NCBI GenBank assembly: GCA_009599575.1
Contig: VWND01000011.1
Coordinates: 62,001-126,000, forward strand
Origin: Blumeriella jaapii
Lineage: Eukaryota; Ascomycota; Leotiomycetes; Helotiales; Drepanopezizaceae
Direction of reading: 5' to 3'
DNA length: 64,000 nt
Shown: positions 11,201 to 23,042 of the stretch, piece by piece
Position numbering within the stretch: the stretch's first letter is position 1
Layout: every line of letters starts with the position of its first letter
Position numbers and translations under genes: made by a program
Notes under the pieces: model-generated
The model's database searches: none
The model's input: the letters and a program-made list of their open reading frames with translations, nothing else
Told to the model about the DNA's origin: nothing

Positions 11201-12020
11201 CCCTTGCTGCCGCTGCTCGCCCGACCAAACCACCGCACCGCACATCCCCTCCTCGCCCTCGCGCGGCTGCCCCGTCCGATCGCGGTCGGGTCGATATCTG
11301 ATATCTGCGCGATCGCGTGTGTGGATGGGCCGAACAAGGAAAAGGGAAGCTTTTGCGCCGCTGGGAAGTCAAACGACCCCGGCCGTCCAGTCCCGTCCGG
11401 ACTGTATCGATCGTCGCGTACCGGGCCGGACGTGGGACCGCGTCGGTCGGTCCTCGAGCCGCGGTGGTCGATGCAAGCGAAGAGAAAATCCCACACTCAG
11501 CCTCAAGTCGTTAAACCCTCGCTCGCGCTGCATTTCATTTCTCTCGCTGCTCGACTCGCTCGACTCGCTCTTCTCTTCTCTTCTCTTCTCCTCTTCTTCT
11601 CTTCTCTCCCCCCTCCTCTCCTCTCGCTCTCTCGCGTCTGCGTCCGGGGACGACGCCCGCACCCACGCACCCACGCGAGAATACCCCTTTCTGCGCTCGC
11701 ATTCTTCCAGGTACGTCGAGGTCGAGGCCCAGGTGCCGGAGGCCGTCGAGCGGCGCCGAGAGCGAAAAAGATCCCCAGAGAAACAAACCTCCCCGCCCTC
11801 GACCACAACCCCCTCCCCCTCGACCACAACCCCCCCTCGAAGACTCGAAGACTCGAAGAGCTCCTCGCCCAGCGCGTGTGCGCGCGCAAACATTCCCTCC
11901 CCCGTCTGACGTGGCACACACAGGATTTCCACTCTCTCCATCTCCATCTCCATCTCCATCTCCATCTCAATCTCTCCATCTCTCCACCTCTCCACCTCTC
12001 CGCCTCTCCACCTCTCCGCC

Positions 12021-15000
12021 ATGGCCTACGCCAACAGCACCAGCGACCGAATGGACGAGCTGCGCTTTCGCAGCCAGCAGTCGCGCAACGATGCCTCCCT
12101 CCTCGCCGCGCTGGCCTCGCCGCCCCGGAACGGCAACCAGCACGAGGCTGCCGGCGCCGCTGGGCCACGCCGCCGACGGCCGAGGGGGCTTGACGAGGAG
12201 GTTCACCACCGACTCCGGCCGGGTGCCCACCATGGCCTCCCCCACCACCACCCCGAGGGCCCGGGCCGGATGCACAAGAATATGGGCCATCTGTAAGCTC
12301 CGTCCTGTTCCCCGCGGCCGTGGCGGGCGTCCGCAATGGCCGGCCCATCCCCAGCAGCCGTCACGCTCGCGAACCCGCCCAATGTCCCTCGCGCCACTGT
12401 AGATTCCGGGGATGTGTGAGCTGACTCGTGAACGCGTAGACGTACCATAAAGTGCAGCTGGTAAGCACCCCCAGCCTCGGTCGTCTTCCGCCGCCGCCGG
12501 CGCGGAGTCGACGTCCATCGCCGTCGGCCCATCGCCGTCGGCCCGTCGCGCCCCCCCCCGCGGACCGTGGCATGAGGGCCTGGGAACCCGTGGGGGAACC
12601 CGTGCGTGCCCACCGGCTTACGTGCATCACAGCTCGAGAAGAAGAAACTCGAATACGAAAGGCTGCGCGAGCAAAAACGCCGCTTCGAGGCGGAGATGCA
12701 GCTGCTGGACCTCCAGCAACGCCGCGAGGAGCAAGAGCTGGCCCAGATGCAGGAGGACCTGGGACGGGGGAACAACCCCAACGGCGGCCACCAGTCCGAG
12801 CCGACCACGCCCCCCGAGTACCGCGAGTCGACCTCCGGCTTCCCCACCGTCTTCTCCCGACCGAACCGATACTCGACGTCCAGTCTCACGTCGCCGCCCG
12901 GCATCTACAACCGGCCAGGCCGTTCAGGTTCGCAACTCCAAAGCCCGCAAGCCGCCGGCCTGATCCAGTCGAGATTCGCCATGGACGATACCTTGCCGTC
13001 GAAGTCCGTTCCGGGCTCGAGAAGAAACAGCGATGAGGACGAAAAGGCCGAGGCGGTCAGACAGGACCCCACGAGCCACCGATCTACCAATGCGTAAGTG
13101 TGACCTTTCATCTCGTGATTGACCGTCGTACCTTGATTCGGGGGACGTCTTCTCCCCACGGCACGTCGTGTTCGTGGGTGTGCCGGGTGCGATCAGGGAG
13201 GCTGGCTGGCTGTTCTGGCCTCCTGTTCTGGCCTCCCTCTGGTCCTGCCGATCTTCGTGAACATCGCGAGGTTCTTGTTGACTGTGGTCGACTGTGATTT
13301 TTCTGGCAGATCGGTTCTCGAAATCGCCAGTGCGGTGGGGGCTGTTCCAAGTGGAATCCGCTGCATTGTTCTCATGCGTGGGTCTTCGCGTTCTTCAACA
13401 AACGCTGCTATTGTTGTGTCGCTACTATTCTCGTTGCGATAAGCAAAGAAATCCAGCTAGCTCCACGCTCAACTGGGAAATTCACCTTCAAAAAGTCACG
13501 GGATCAGGACTAGCCCCCTGCCTGATCGAGAAAAAAATCCCCCCTCTAGCGTCCTCCACATCTGTCTCCACCTTTCTCTCCTACAACCTCTCCTCTCTTC
13601 TCTCTCGACAAACAACTACACAACCACACAAGCACACAACCACACAACGACACATTCATACACCCTCCCACCGCACTCTCGCGAAGCTTGCAACATCTGC
13701 AGCGGAGCCTGTACAACCACCATCCCCTTGCCCTCGAGCAAGCCTCCATTATCTTCTGCCTCTTGCGATCTGCCCCACCTGCACCTTCACCTTCATCCCG
13801 ACCTCTGCCTCTCCCCCGCAGTCTGTCAACTAACGACCCCAAAGTCTCAACCGATACTCCATGCCAGTCACCAAGTCTCGGAACGGGATGAACGAAATGT
13901 TGTCCCTCGATCAGACCAACACCACCCGTTTCCTGTTCGGCGACGAGGAAGGAACCCCCGATGTCAACCACTACCTGGAAGTGAGTGGTGCTGAGAATAA
14001 CTTCCCAACTCTGGTTCGCCACGAGAACTACCCAGGTCAAGTAGGTTTGACACGCTCTGCTGAACGTGCGTTTGCTGACCCGCCGCCGCAGCTGTCCGTC
14101 TCCCATGCCGCTCTCGATCTAGCTCGTTCCCCATCCACGGGTCCAGAGTCCAATGGCTGGGGTGCGATCTCCCGACACCGCTCTTCCCAGTCCCAGCAGA
14201 GCCTCCCTCCGCTTCACACTCTCCAGAGCCCAGTCAACGGTCAGACCGCGGGCAACTCATCCAACCCGCCCGAGTCTCCCATCAACGCTCGCTCTTCCTA
14301 CCGAAACTCGTTGGATGCAAAGTCCTTCTACGAGGAAACTTCCCAAGTTGCTTCGCCCAAGAACAATGCTACGCCCACCGAAGCTCCAGTCCTCCTACTC
14401 TCCGCCAACGACGTCCCCACCATGAGATCGACGACAAACGGAGCCCCGTCCTCCATCACGACCACCCCCAACTCGCACGCTCAACAACATCTCCACAACC
14501 ACAACGCAAGTTTGGGTCGCATTCCACCAAGTGCTATGAACAACAGACTCAGTCGCGAGGTGCCTAACCCCGAGCCCGCCACCACTCGTGAGAACCAGAC
14601 CGGAGGCTTCCCATCCATTCAATCGGCGCTCCACGCCAGCGCGCCTCCCTTCGGCCCATCGCTCAATCAACCATCTCTCACCATCCAACCATCGCTCGCC
14701 CAGACCATGTCTCAAGCACCTCTGCAGCCCACGATGACCTCGCCTTCAGCTCAACAAGCATACCCTGTACAAGGCTTCTACGGTAATTACGGCATGCAGC
14801 AGATGATGATGGGAATGCAAGGCATGACTCTCGGTCAGCAAGGCTACTCCCCACACAACCCATACGCTCCCCAGACCTACGGTGCTCCAGCTGTGATGTA
14901 CCCGCAAAGCAATGGGCCTCGTGATAGCCAAGCCCGAGTCATTCAACAACGCCGCCAGAATGATGGTGAAGGTATGTCCTTGCGCTCCTCTTTCTCTTTT

Positions 15001-16540
15001 CCCTCGAAACATGTCTCGGACATCTTTCCGATCTAGATGGTTCACCTTTCGATCTACTCCATTTGTTCTCACCATCTATGTCGTTATTCCATCATATCAT
15101 GGAAAATTCTATTGCACGGGTCCGCTTCCTTTCATGGAAGTGGTCCGTGCATGCCATTTTCCTCCACATCCCTTTGGCAGCCTTGTCGTTTGACCCCACA
15201 ATCACTGATCCTTTGCAGCTATGAACAGATTCGCCAACCTGCCTCTTGAGTCACTTGGTGGTGAGATCTATGCCCTGTGCAAGGACCAACATGGCTGCCG
15301 CTATCTGCAGAAGAAGCTCGAGGACCGCAATCCTGAACAGGTCCACATGATTTGGCTCGAGACCAACCAACACGTTGTTGAGCTGATGACCGATCCATTT
15401 GGTAACTATCTCTGCCAGAAGTTGCTCGAGTACTGCAACGACGACGAGCGTACTGTCCTCATCGAGAATGCCTCCCACGACCTTGTCCGCATCGCTCTCA
15501 ACCAACACGGAACCAGAGCCCTCCAAAAGATGATCGAGTTCATCTCCACCCCTGGTCAGATCAAAACCATCATCGAGGCGCTTCGTTACAGAGTTGTGGA
15601 GCTCATCCAAGACCTGAATGGCAACCACGTCATTCAGAAGTGTCTCAACAAGCTCTCCTCGGCTGATGCTCAGTTCATCTTCGATGCTGTGGGAAATCAC
15701 TGTATCGATGTTGGAACTCATCGCCACGGCTGCTGTGTTCTTCAACGTTGCATTGACCATGCCTCGGGCGAGCAGAAGGCTTGGTTGATTCGTCAAATCT
15801 CCAACAATGCTTTCGTCCTGGTCCAAGATCCATTCGGCAACTACGTTGTTCAGTACATCCTCGATCTCAACGAGCCTATCTTCACCGAGCCCTTGGTTGG
15901 CATGTTCCAGGGCCATGCTGGTCAGCTTTCCAAGCAAAAGTTCAGCTCCAATGTCATTGAGAAATGCCTTCGCTGCGCTCAGGAGCCCTCCAAGGACATG
16001 CTCATCGAGGAGATGCTTCAACCAGCTGAGCTTGACCGTCTTCTCCGCGACTCGTTTGCGAACTACGTCATCCAAACCGCCCTCGACTACGCTAATCCTC
16101 CCATGAAGGCTCGTCTCATCGAGGCTATTCGCCCATACTTGCCTGCCATTCGCACCACTCCCTATGGTCGCCGAATCCAAGCCAAGATCCAAGGCAACGA
16201 AGGTCGTAGTGGTCCATCCAGCGGCCAGATCACTCCCGTGGAGTCCATGGAGGCCTCTCGACACATTCCTCGTCGTCACCAACGTGCTGCTTCCAATGCC
16301 TCTGCCAAGACCCCAGTCAGCCCATACTCCAACGGCTACGTCCCAGCTGCTGCCGCCGCAAACCATGCTGTCGCCAACGGTCTGGCATCTCCTCCAGCCG
16401 GCGCCAATTTCCCGTCCAGCGATCAACTGGTCTCTGGACAAGCCCAGCAAGCCTATCCCTACCTCTACAACAGAGGAGCTTCTGGCAGCCAGAACCCGGT
16501 AACGGAAATGGAAACGGCAAACGGCAACTGGTTGTTGTAA
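12021..16540 (+). CDS. PUF4: Pumilio-family (Puf4/Mpt5-type) RNA-binding protein
   Basis: Cytoplasmic post-transcriptional repressor that binds UGUA-type 3' UTR elements. Exons: 12021-12292, 12440-12460, 12633-13093, 13845-14040, 14092-14971, 15219-16540. The start gives MAYANSTSDRMDELRFRSQQ. A coiled coil follows (LEKKKLEYERLREQKRRFEA), then a disordered Ser/Gln/Pro linker, then eight PUF repeats in exon 6 (about residues 615-940). Their RNA-contact triads read HGCRYLQ, GNYLCQ, HGTRALQ, GNHVIQ, HGCCVLQ, GNYVVQ, SSNVIE and ANYVIQ. HGTRALQ in repeat 3 and HRHGCCVLQRC in repeat 5 point to Puf4 rather than Puf3. Exon 1 needs two +1 corrections, one in the G5 run at 12184-12188 and one in the C/G-rich 12239-12262; with them the coding length is exactly 1050 codons. 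Exon 2 is only 21 nt (TYHKVQL). Intron 4 (14041-14091) is stop-free and 51 nt. Confidence 0.92.
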
Positions 16541-18797
16541 CTTTCAGTCCCGTTATGACGATACGATCTTTATGCTTGTAACGGTACGAGGAATGATCTT
16601 TTCGGATCATTTGGCTTCGCATTCATCCACTATTGCATCACCCTTGGGTAATCTTCCTGGATGTCCTCGCAAGACTCACGATTGTTTTCACACGACGAAT
16701 TTACGGCCCTTTGATTGTTACACTAGCAGCATTCCGAGGTTGGGGTTCTCTGCTTCACAGCGGTCCTTTTCTTATCATCGTTATCATTGCATCATGCCGG
16801 CGTTCTTCCCTTTGCCCTTTGGACTTTTAGCTGCTCTCTGTACAACACCAGCTCTTGATTCTTTACAACCACACCACAAAGGATCTGCGGCACGAAAGCA
16901 TGAACGCAAAAGCGCAAGGTACCACACTTACTACACCGAGCAATTTGCGCGGCTCGCCCTTGTAACCTGTACCTCGGCTGAGATGGATGACATAGACCGA
17001 ACTCTTTTACTTTTCCTTTTGGCCCTCGCTTTCTTCTATCGGTCCTTTCTCGTTCTCCTCTGCCTTTCACCTCCAGATTTATGGTGATGATGGAGCTGGA
17101 GGCGGTTGGTGGCTTGAGGCATCGCGCAGACATCTTGTGTTAACACATTCTGCACGTTTCTCTCTTCTTGCTCTGCCCAGGCCTCCTCGTCTCTCCTCTT
17201 CCCGAGAAGAAGATGAGGAGGTCTTGGTGCCACTTTGTCCCTTGGCCTTTCACCAATCATGAAAGATCGACCGACCAAATAGGGCTTTCTGCTGCGCTGC
17301 TTGCCAGGTTCTCCCATCTCCATCCTTCCGTCCTGTCCATCTGGCTTGGCATCTGGCTTTAGCCGTGATGAGGCGGAGCGGGGACCGGGCCACCTGTGAT
17401 TACCAACATTATTAGTTTTCCGATCTTCTTTGCTCATTGGCGGTCATGGTGGATCTCTCTGATAGGCAGTGTTTTCTGACCCTCTTCTGCTCGTTAGCTA
17501 GAGAGTGTTGCGCGCGCGGGAATTGCCATGCCGTACCAAAAAAACAGCCAGTCTTGATGCGGTGATGTGATGTGATGTGATGTGAAATGTGTCGTCTGGT
17601 TCTGTCTGTGACATGTAACCTAACAGCAATATTAACACTGCACGTAGGTAGTTCGTTTTTCGTATCAGAAGGGCTATAACTCGATCGATCGGAAGGCATG
17701 ATTGGTGGTTGAGTGAGATATCCGTAGATGTCATGCTACTGTACTGTACTGTACTGTACTTACCTACCTACAGTACTATACTGCACAGTCTCATTTCAAG
17801 CGAGCACCGCTCCTCAACCCACAACCTAATCACGTGTCCTGACCCACTTCATCACGTGTGTGAACCTCAGCTCACGCTCTTTTTTTTTTTTTTTTTTTTT
17901 TTTTTCGGTTCTTCAGTGGTGTGTGTGTGGATGTGTCGGCACAGCTACCCCCCTTACCGTACCTTACCTTACCGTACCTTGCTGTGATGACCTGATGGCC
18001 TAAGGCTGCTTTAGAGCACGGACCACCTCACCCACAGCGTACTCTTTCTTTCCTTTCTCTTAGACTTAGTTCTAGACAATACTGTACTGTACAAGCATCC
18101 CTCGAGGAGGAGTTTCAAACGCTTCAACTCTTACCTTACCTTACCGTGCCTTACCTCTTTTGCACCTTCATATATAGGTACATACATAGGTACATACAGT
18201 ACCCGCTTCCGTCCTGTCAGCTACACAGGCATAGATGTTGGAGAAGGGGAAGATTGAGAAAGATTGAGACAGGTAGAGAAAGGTAGAGAAAGAGTCGATA
18301 GCGATCGGTTGGTTCCTGTCTGGGGAAGGGTTGCCTATTTTCTGTCTGTCTTTTTTTTTTTTTTTTTCTTCTTTTTTTGGGCTGTTTTTTCTGCTTCTGC
18401 TGCTGCTTCTGCTGCTTCTGCTTCTGCTGCTGCTGCTTCTGCTGCTTCTGCTTCTTCTTCTGCTTTTGCCTTTACCCTGATCACAGGAGTTCTCCTTTCT
18501 CGACGTGTAGCATATGCCATCATCAACTTCAGGACCCCCTTTTTCTGCAATTGCGTGTTGTCCGCATCATCCCATACATCGATTAGGTGACCGACCGGTC
18601 GGTTCGGTGCTGGGGAGATTTCATTATCAGCTGCCGCCCACGAGTCGGGCGCATCTTTTGATTCCTTTTCTTGGTCGCTCGGCCCAACTGTTGGGATAGC
18701 TTGGACAGAAACCCGCGCCGTTCGTCTGTGCTGCTTCGTGGTGTTCGTCCGCCGCGTGTCTTTTCAAATCTCGAAACTTGAGAGACGCTCTAGGATA
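16541..18797. other. Intergenic between PUF gene and TAD3-like gene
   Basis: The first few hundred bases are probably PUF 3' UTR. The rest holds TACTGTACTGTAC (17738-17760), a 25-nt poly-T (17880-17905), TACCTTACC repeats, and a T tract plus TTCTGC repeats at 18348-18470. Frames here are short or repeat-derived; no gene is supported. Confidence 0.6.
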
Positions 18798-20973
18798 ATG
18801 GCGGGGCTTGTCTTTGGAGGGGAGAATGGGCAGGGGTGCAGCGAAGGTGGAGAGGGCGGCGGTGGTGGAGATGAGGGAGGGCGAGAGGGTGGAATAGGAG
18901 GAAGAGGAGGAGGAGGAGGAGGGGTTTTCATCCCGCTGAAGACGTTGATGGAGGTTGATGGTGGGATTGGGAGGGAGAGGTTGCAGAGGGTGTACGTTAC
19001 AGGCGTGGAGGCGAAGATGGCGAGTCGTGTTCAGGTGAGGTGAGTTGGGATATGGTCTTCTTCTTCTTCTTCTTCTTCTTTCTTCTTCTTCTTCTTCTTC
19101 TTCTTCTTCTATTCTTTCTTCTTCTTCTTCTTCTATTCTTCTTCTTCTTCTTTCTTCTTTCTTCTTCTTCTTCTTCTTCTTTCTTTCTTTCTTTTCTTCT
19201 TCTTCTTCTTCTTCTCTTGGGGCCCTCTTTCCAAGTTTGGGCGTTCAAGTCTTGGAAATCAGAGGCGAGGGATAGAGGGGTTGATGGTTTGTGTTAACAG
19301 TGGGGATGGGGATTCTGGCTTCGTTTGATTTTGGGTACGGCTTTTCTTGCGGATCTTGCATTTGTTGCTCGTGTTCTTTCTTCTATGATGGCTCGAGTGG
19401 GTGTAGGGGAATGGAATCGACAAGATTCAGAACAGTTCTCCCTCTACCGAGAACTCGAGTTTTGTTTTTGGTTTCGTCGCCTATATTCTCTACTCTGTTT
19501 GGTTTTTTTTTGTTTGACATCTCACCGAATATCTGCCTACTCGTGTATTGCTGAGCTTTAGCAGGACAGCATGGTACGGAGCGCAGAGAAACATACACCA
19601 TCTGCCCGGGAGCGGTCTCGCTGACATCCAACACAGTCTGGTGCGTAAACTCGTCCCCGACGACGGCGGCCTCGACCTCCAGCACCTCCGCCGCGTCGCC
19701 AAACTCGCCGATCTCCCCTCGCACGTCCAGGCCCAACTCACGTCGCCCCTCCGACCTGCCCGCCGAGCAGAAAGCCACGCGCCCCGCTCCTTCTCATCTG
19801 TGGCCCCACCAGTGCCATCTCCTCGGCGGCCCTGCTCGCCCCTCTGACGGGCATCTTGGGCGAGGCCGAGCTCTTCGAAGTCGACGTGCCGCGGCTGGCG
19901 CCCACGAGCCAGCAGGCGGCCGAGGACTGGAGCAGGCGGTTCTGGCCGACCGTGTACAAGAAGAGTAAACCCATTTGGGCCGCATGTGAGCATTCTCGAC
20001 CGCGCGGAATGCGAGATGAGGAGCGAGGCGGGAGGGTATTGTGACCTTGCCGAGGGAGTGGCTTCAGAGGTTCGAGAGAAGGGACTGGGTGAAGGGGGGT
20101 CGGTGTTGTGATTGTGGAGCGGAGAGAGGGCAGCGGAAAGGGTTGTGGCTGTTGCGGGGGATGCCAGGTGGATAGGATGGGGAGACGAGAGAGGGTAGTG
20201 GGAACGTTTGTGCGCATGCTGTTTATGAGAGCGATCGGGATGGTGGCTAGAGGGTTGAAGGAGAGACAAGACGATGGGGTTTGCGGTGGAAGAGGGCTGG
20301 TGAGGAGAGAAGACACGATAGGGAGACGGGGAATGGGGGACAAGCTGCTGCCGCGTTGGAGACAGAGCCAGAAGCTACTGGCTTCCGGGTCGAGGAATCA
20401 CCCATCAAATCGACGACGGAAGAAAGCCGGGACACGCTGAGATGCGACGCTTCTAAGGCTCCATCACCACCAAGGGCCACGGGAGAGAAGCACGTCGTGC
20501 CGACAAGCGAAGAGATGCAGCCACCAAGGCCCAGACAGCGCCATCGACGACATCTTCCAAGACGCGCCACTTCTGGTCCTCGAGCAGCAGCACTTCGACC
20601 CCCTCCGGCAACGCGAAACGGCTACCTGTGCCACGAGCTCGAGATCTCTACTGCACCCACGAGCCGTGCGTGATGTGCTCCATGGCCATCGTGCACTCGC
20701 GCTTTCGGGCGCGTGGTGTGTTCCGGCGGCGCATGGCCGAGACGGGCGGCTTGTGTGCTGACGGCGAGCTGGGCCACGGCCTGTTTCTGGCGCAAGGAGT
20801 TGAACTGGACGTTGCTTGCCTGGCAGTGGAAGCGCGAGCGCGAGGATGAGGACGGGAGCGGCGTCGAGCCGTTTCTTAAAACGCCTGATGGGGGAACGAC
20901 ATGTGCGGCTGGACGGTCGTTCGTGAATGACAAGTGTAGGTACATGGGGAATAGGACCGCGCTGTTCGCTTGA
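18798..20973 (+). CDS. TAD3: TAD3-like tRNA adenosine deaminase subunit, multiply frameshifted as written
   Basis: Recognised as the Tad3 subunit of the Tad2-Tad3 enzyme that converts A34 to inosine in tRNAs. Pieces in family order: a Gly-rich leader, then [13 protein letters not shown] and [15 protein letters not shown] (donor at 19036); a long intron with a TTC microsatellite; [56 protein letters not shown] followed by [33 protein letters not shown], in which HAV replaces HAE as in other Tad3 proteins; [28 protein letters not shown] (PCxxC zinc site); [15 protein letters not shown]. They lie in different frames. At least six small indels are needed, near 19790, 19966, 20095, 20140, 20220, 20655 and 20785, mostly in homopolymers. 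Conserved residues are otherwise intact. Either the assembly is wrong here or this is a young pseudogene; the family is essential in yeast. The acceptor of intron 1 is not resolved. Confidence 0.75.
19052..19215. repeat. (TTC)n microsatellite in TAD3 intron
   Basis: Nearly uninterrupted TTC units between the first coding exon and the PDDG-containing exon. It creates spurious poly-Phe/Leu/Ser frames on the plus strand and poly-Lys/Arg frames on the minus strand. Confidence 0.95.
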
Positions 20974-22696
20974 ACGCACTCTTCTCGCCCATCTGGAAAG
21001 CTCGAAGTCGAACGAACGACCAAATGCGGAAAAAACCGAGATCTTCGAACTTGCGTCAGGGCGTCAATCAATCTGTGAACCGCCTCGTAACAGTGAGCGC
21101 GGATTGCTTCTGGCGAGAGGCAGAACGCCAAACGCGGACAGCACAACGTGGTGGATACATGTTCTCGACCCTCGCCCACCAGGAGCTGCCAGAACGTGTG
21201 CGCAAGACCAGCAGGCTCAGAGCAAATGTCGGGCCGGACTCTCGTTGCTCCGACGCCAGTCCGTGGCTGCCGCACGTCACGGAGATCTTTGCGCTGCTTG
21301 TGTTTCCGGGCATCTTCACGACGCTGTGTATCCCTGAGACGTCGAGGATTACGTCCGACATGCTGTGTCGGGAGCAGGAGGTTGAGCCGAGCGCTGCGGA
21401 GGAGGATGGATGCCAGCGGGATAGGTCTATTTAAAGCAATCGCTGTCTGCGCTCGAGTCCAGCCTCTGGGGCCTCTGTGCAAACGAGTGTGATATTGAGT
21501 GTGTAACTAGCTAGCACCGGGCCTCGTCCATCTGCAAGACGCATGTACATACCAAAACACGTAGTTGCCATGCTGGATGGATGCTCTCGAACCGGTCTTT
21601 TCTCGCTTAGTCTTCTTGTGATAGGGGCAGAGAGCGAGAGAGAGAGGGGGGGGATACGACAAAACCCCGACCCCATCTGACGGCCCGGACGTTCCGGGCC
21701 GAACGAAGTCTGTTCCGCTTCCGTGTTGTTGTTGTTACAGTAGGTATGTTTCCAGCACTGCTCGCACTTCAGAGGCCGGGTCTAGATTCTGCGTAGAAAC
21801 TCCTCTCCTCTCCTCTCTCCTCTCCTCTCCTCTCCTCTCCTACCTGATCCAGAGCCAGAGCCAGAAGCCAGAAGCCCAGAAGCCAACCACAACAGCGGAC
21901 AAAGTGGCTGGGAGCCGTTTAGCGTAGCGAACCCCTACAAAACCTTCTCTTCTATACAGTACAGTACCTCGCGCCACACCACATCAATCAGTCGAACATG
22001 GTCGCGGGCCAGGTGCAAGACGTTTGATGGTGATACGGGGGCGAGTGGTGATGGATGAGCTGCGGTGAAGGAAGTTGATCTTTACTTGGGTAACGGTGTC
22101 CCACTCCCCTGCGGGATGCTGGTTGTAGGTGGGGAGGGGGGAACTGGCTGTATCTGACCTGACCTGGAGAAGACGGTATTTCGGTTTTGCGTCGAGAGAT
22201 GGCGTCTCGGTTGGGTGGTGGTGCTTTCGAACTTGGCATATACGTGAGAGGGCTAAGTCAGCGGGAGGGGGGGTGGGAGGGGGGTGGGTGTACAAAGATG
22301 GGAAATCCAGAGACGAGCGAGAAAAGAAAGGTCGGATGAAGTGTAGGGGTGAAATTTGCAGGAAAGCAAGGTACTTGTAATGTCTAGACATCGCACTGGT
22401 GACAGAATACAGCTACATGATAGCACTGGATGCTTTATCACGCGTACTGGTCGGCCAACAGGAGCCGTTGTTATTGGTTTTCATTGCTTTGGCTGATATC
22501 TCTCTAACAAGCCAACATCCCAGTCCCGAAAACTTCCTAGCGCTAGGAGGCAGACAGAGCGCGCTCTTTCGCAAACATTGCTCAATCTCGAGTATTGCGT
22601 CAGCCGGATATTGGATTTCCTCCGCCGTGTTACTGTCCAGTAACCCCTTGGCATCCTTCTCTGTGACCGGCTTCCAGAAACACTTTCATGGCGAGA
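20974..22696. other. Intergenic
   Basis: About 1.7 kb. Contains TC-rich (CTCTC)n at about 21799-21841 and a C-run/T-rich segment on the minus strand near 22250-22300. No frame carries a recognisable domain. Confidence 0.55.
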
Positions 22697-23042
22697 TTAT
22701 GGGAGCAGGCCTTTCCAGAGTCGGGAAACAGAGTAGCTTTGTAGAAGACCGATGGCGAAAGCACCCAGGCTAACAAGGACAAAGGCAAGACGGGTGGGAT
22801 GCTCGTTACGCTCATGGATGGCAAAGAGCTTGAGAGCGATCCGGGGGTACCAGAGGGCAGAATTGTAGAGGAAGCACTCGCAGAAAAAGCGCGTATGGAC
22901 GGCGAGAGGAGAAACTTGGAGAGGCATTGGGATTGTATGACCGAAATAAATTGAGCAGAGGCAAACAATGAAAAAGACGGCCACTGGAAAGAGTGAGACT
23001 CATTGCAAGGCCACCGATGGGGATTCGAACGACAGTCGCCAT
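22697..23042 (-). CDS. Small two-helix membrane protein, unknown function
   Basis: Reading leftward from ATG at 23042, MATVVRIPIGGLAMSLTL runs into a second frame, PVAVFFIVCLCSIYFGHTIP. Removing one T from the TTT near 22996 joins them into 114 codons plus stop. The product has two hydrophobic segments (about residues 10-35 and 82-100) around a polar loop containing FFCECFLYNSALWYPRI and the charged stretch LFAIHERNEHPT. The smooth transmembrane pattern across the join supports a real gene with a single-base insertion. I do not recognise the family. It stands alone, about 600 bp from the 3' end of the UBE3D-like gene. Confidence 0.45.

Larger units (their letters stand above)
9105..12020. other. 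Long non-coding stretch upstream of the PUF gene
   Basis: About 2.9 kb with no frame I can support. 9105-9900 is ordinary intergenic sequence, including the promoter of the secreted-protein gene. 9900-11700 is GC-rich with tandem repeats (10741-10862) and a GTT/GTA-rich tract (10910-11200). 11560-12018 is strongly CT-rich on the plus strand (TCTCCATCTCCA units), as expected for a promoter/5' UTR of the PUF gene. The 465-codon minus-strand frame at 9975-11372 is dominated by Thr runs from the repeat and is rejected. Confidence 0.6.

Noticed and set aside
9975..11372. 465-codon minus-strand frame
   Set aside because: Its middle is poly-Thr and the tandem SFNPH peptide coded by the 15-bp repeat and the GTT/GTA tract; the rest has no domain.
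10902..11909. 335-codon plus-strand Cys/Ser/Val-rich frame
   Set aside because: Generated by the trinucleotide tract and GC-rich flanks.
15251..16450. 399-codon minus-strand frame
   Set aside because: It is antisense to the PUF repeats; the plus strand carries all eight PUF repeats.
19040..19297. Poly-Phe/Leu frames suggesting a membrane protein
   Set aside because: They are translations of the TTC microsatellite in the TAD3 intron.
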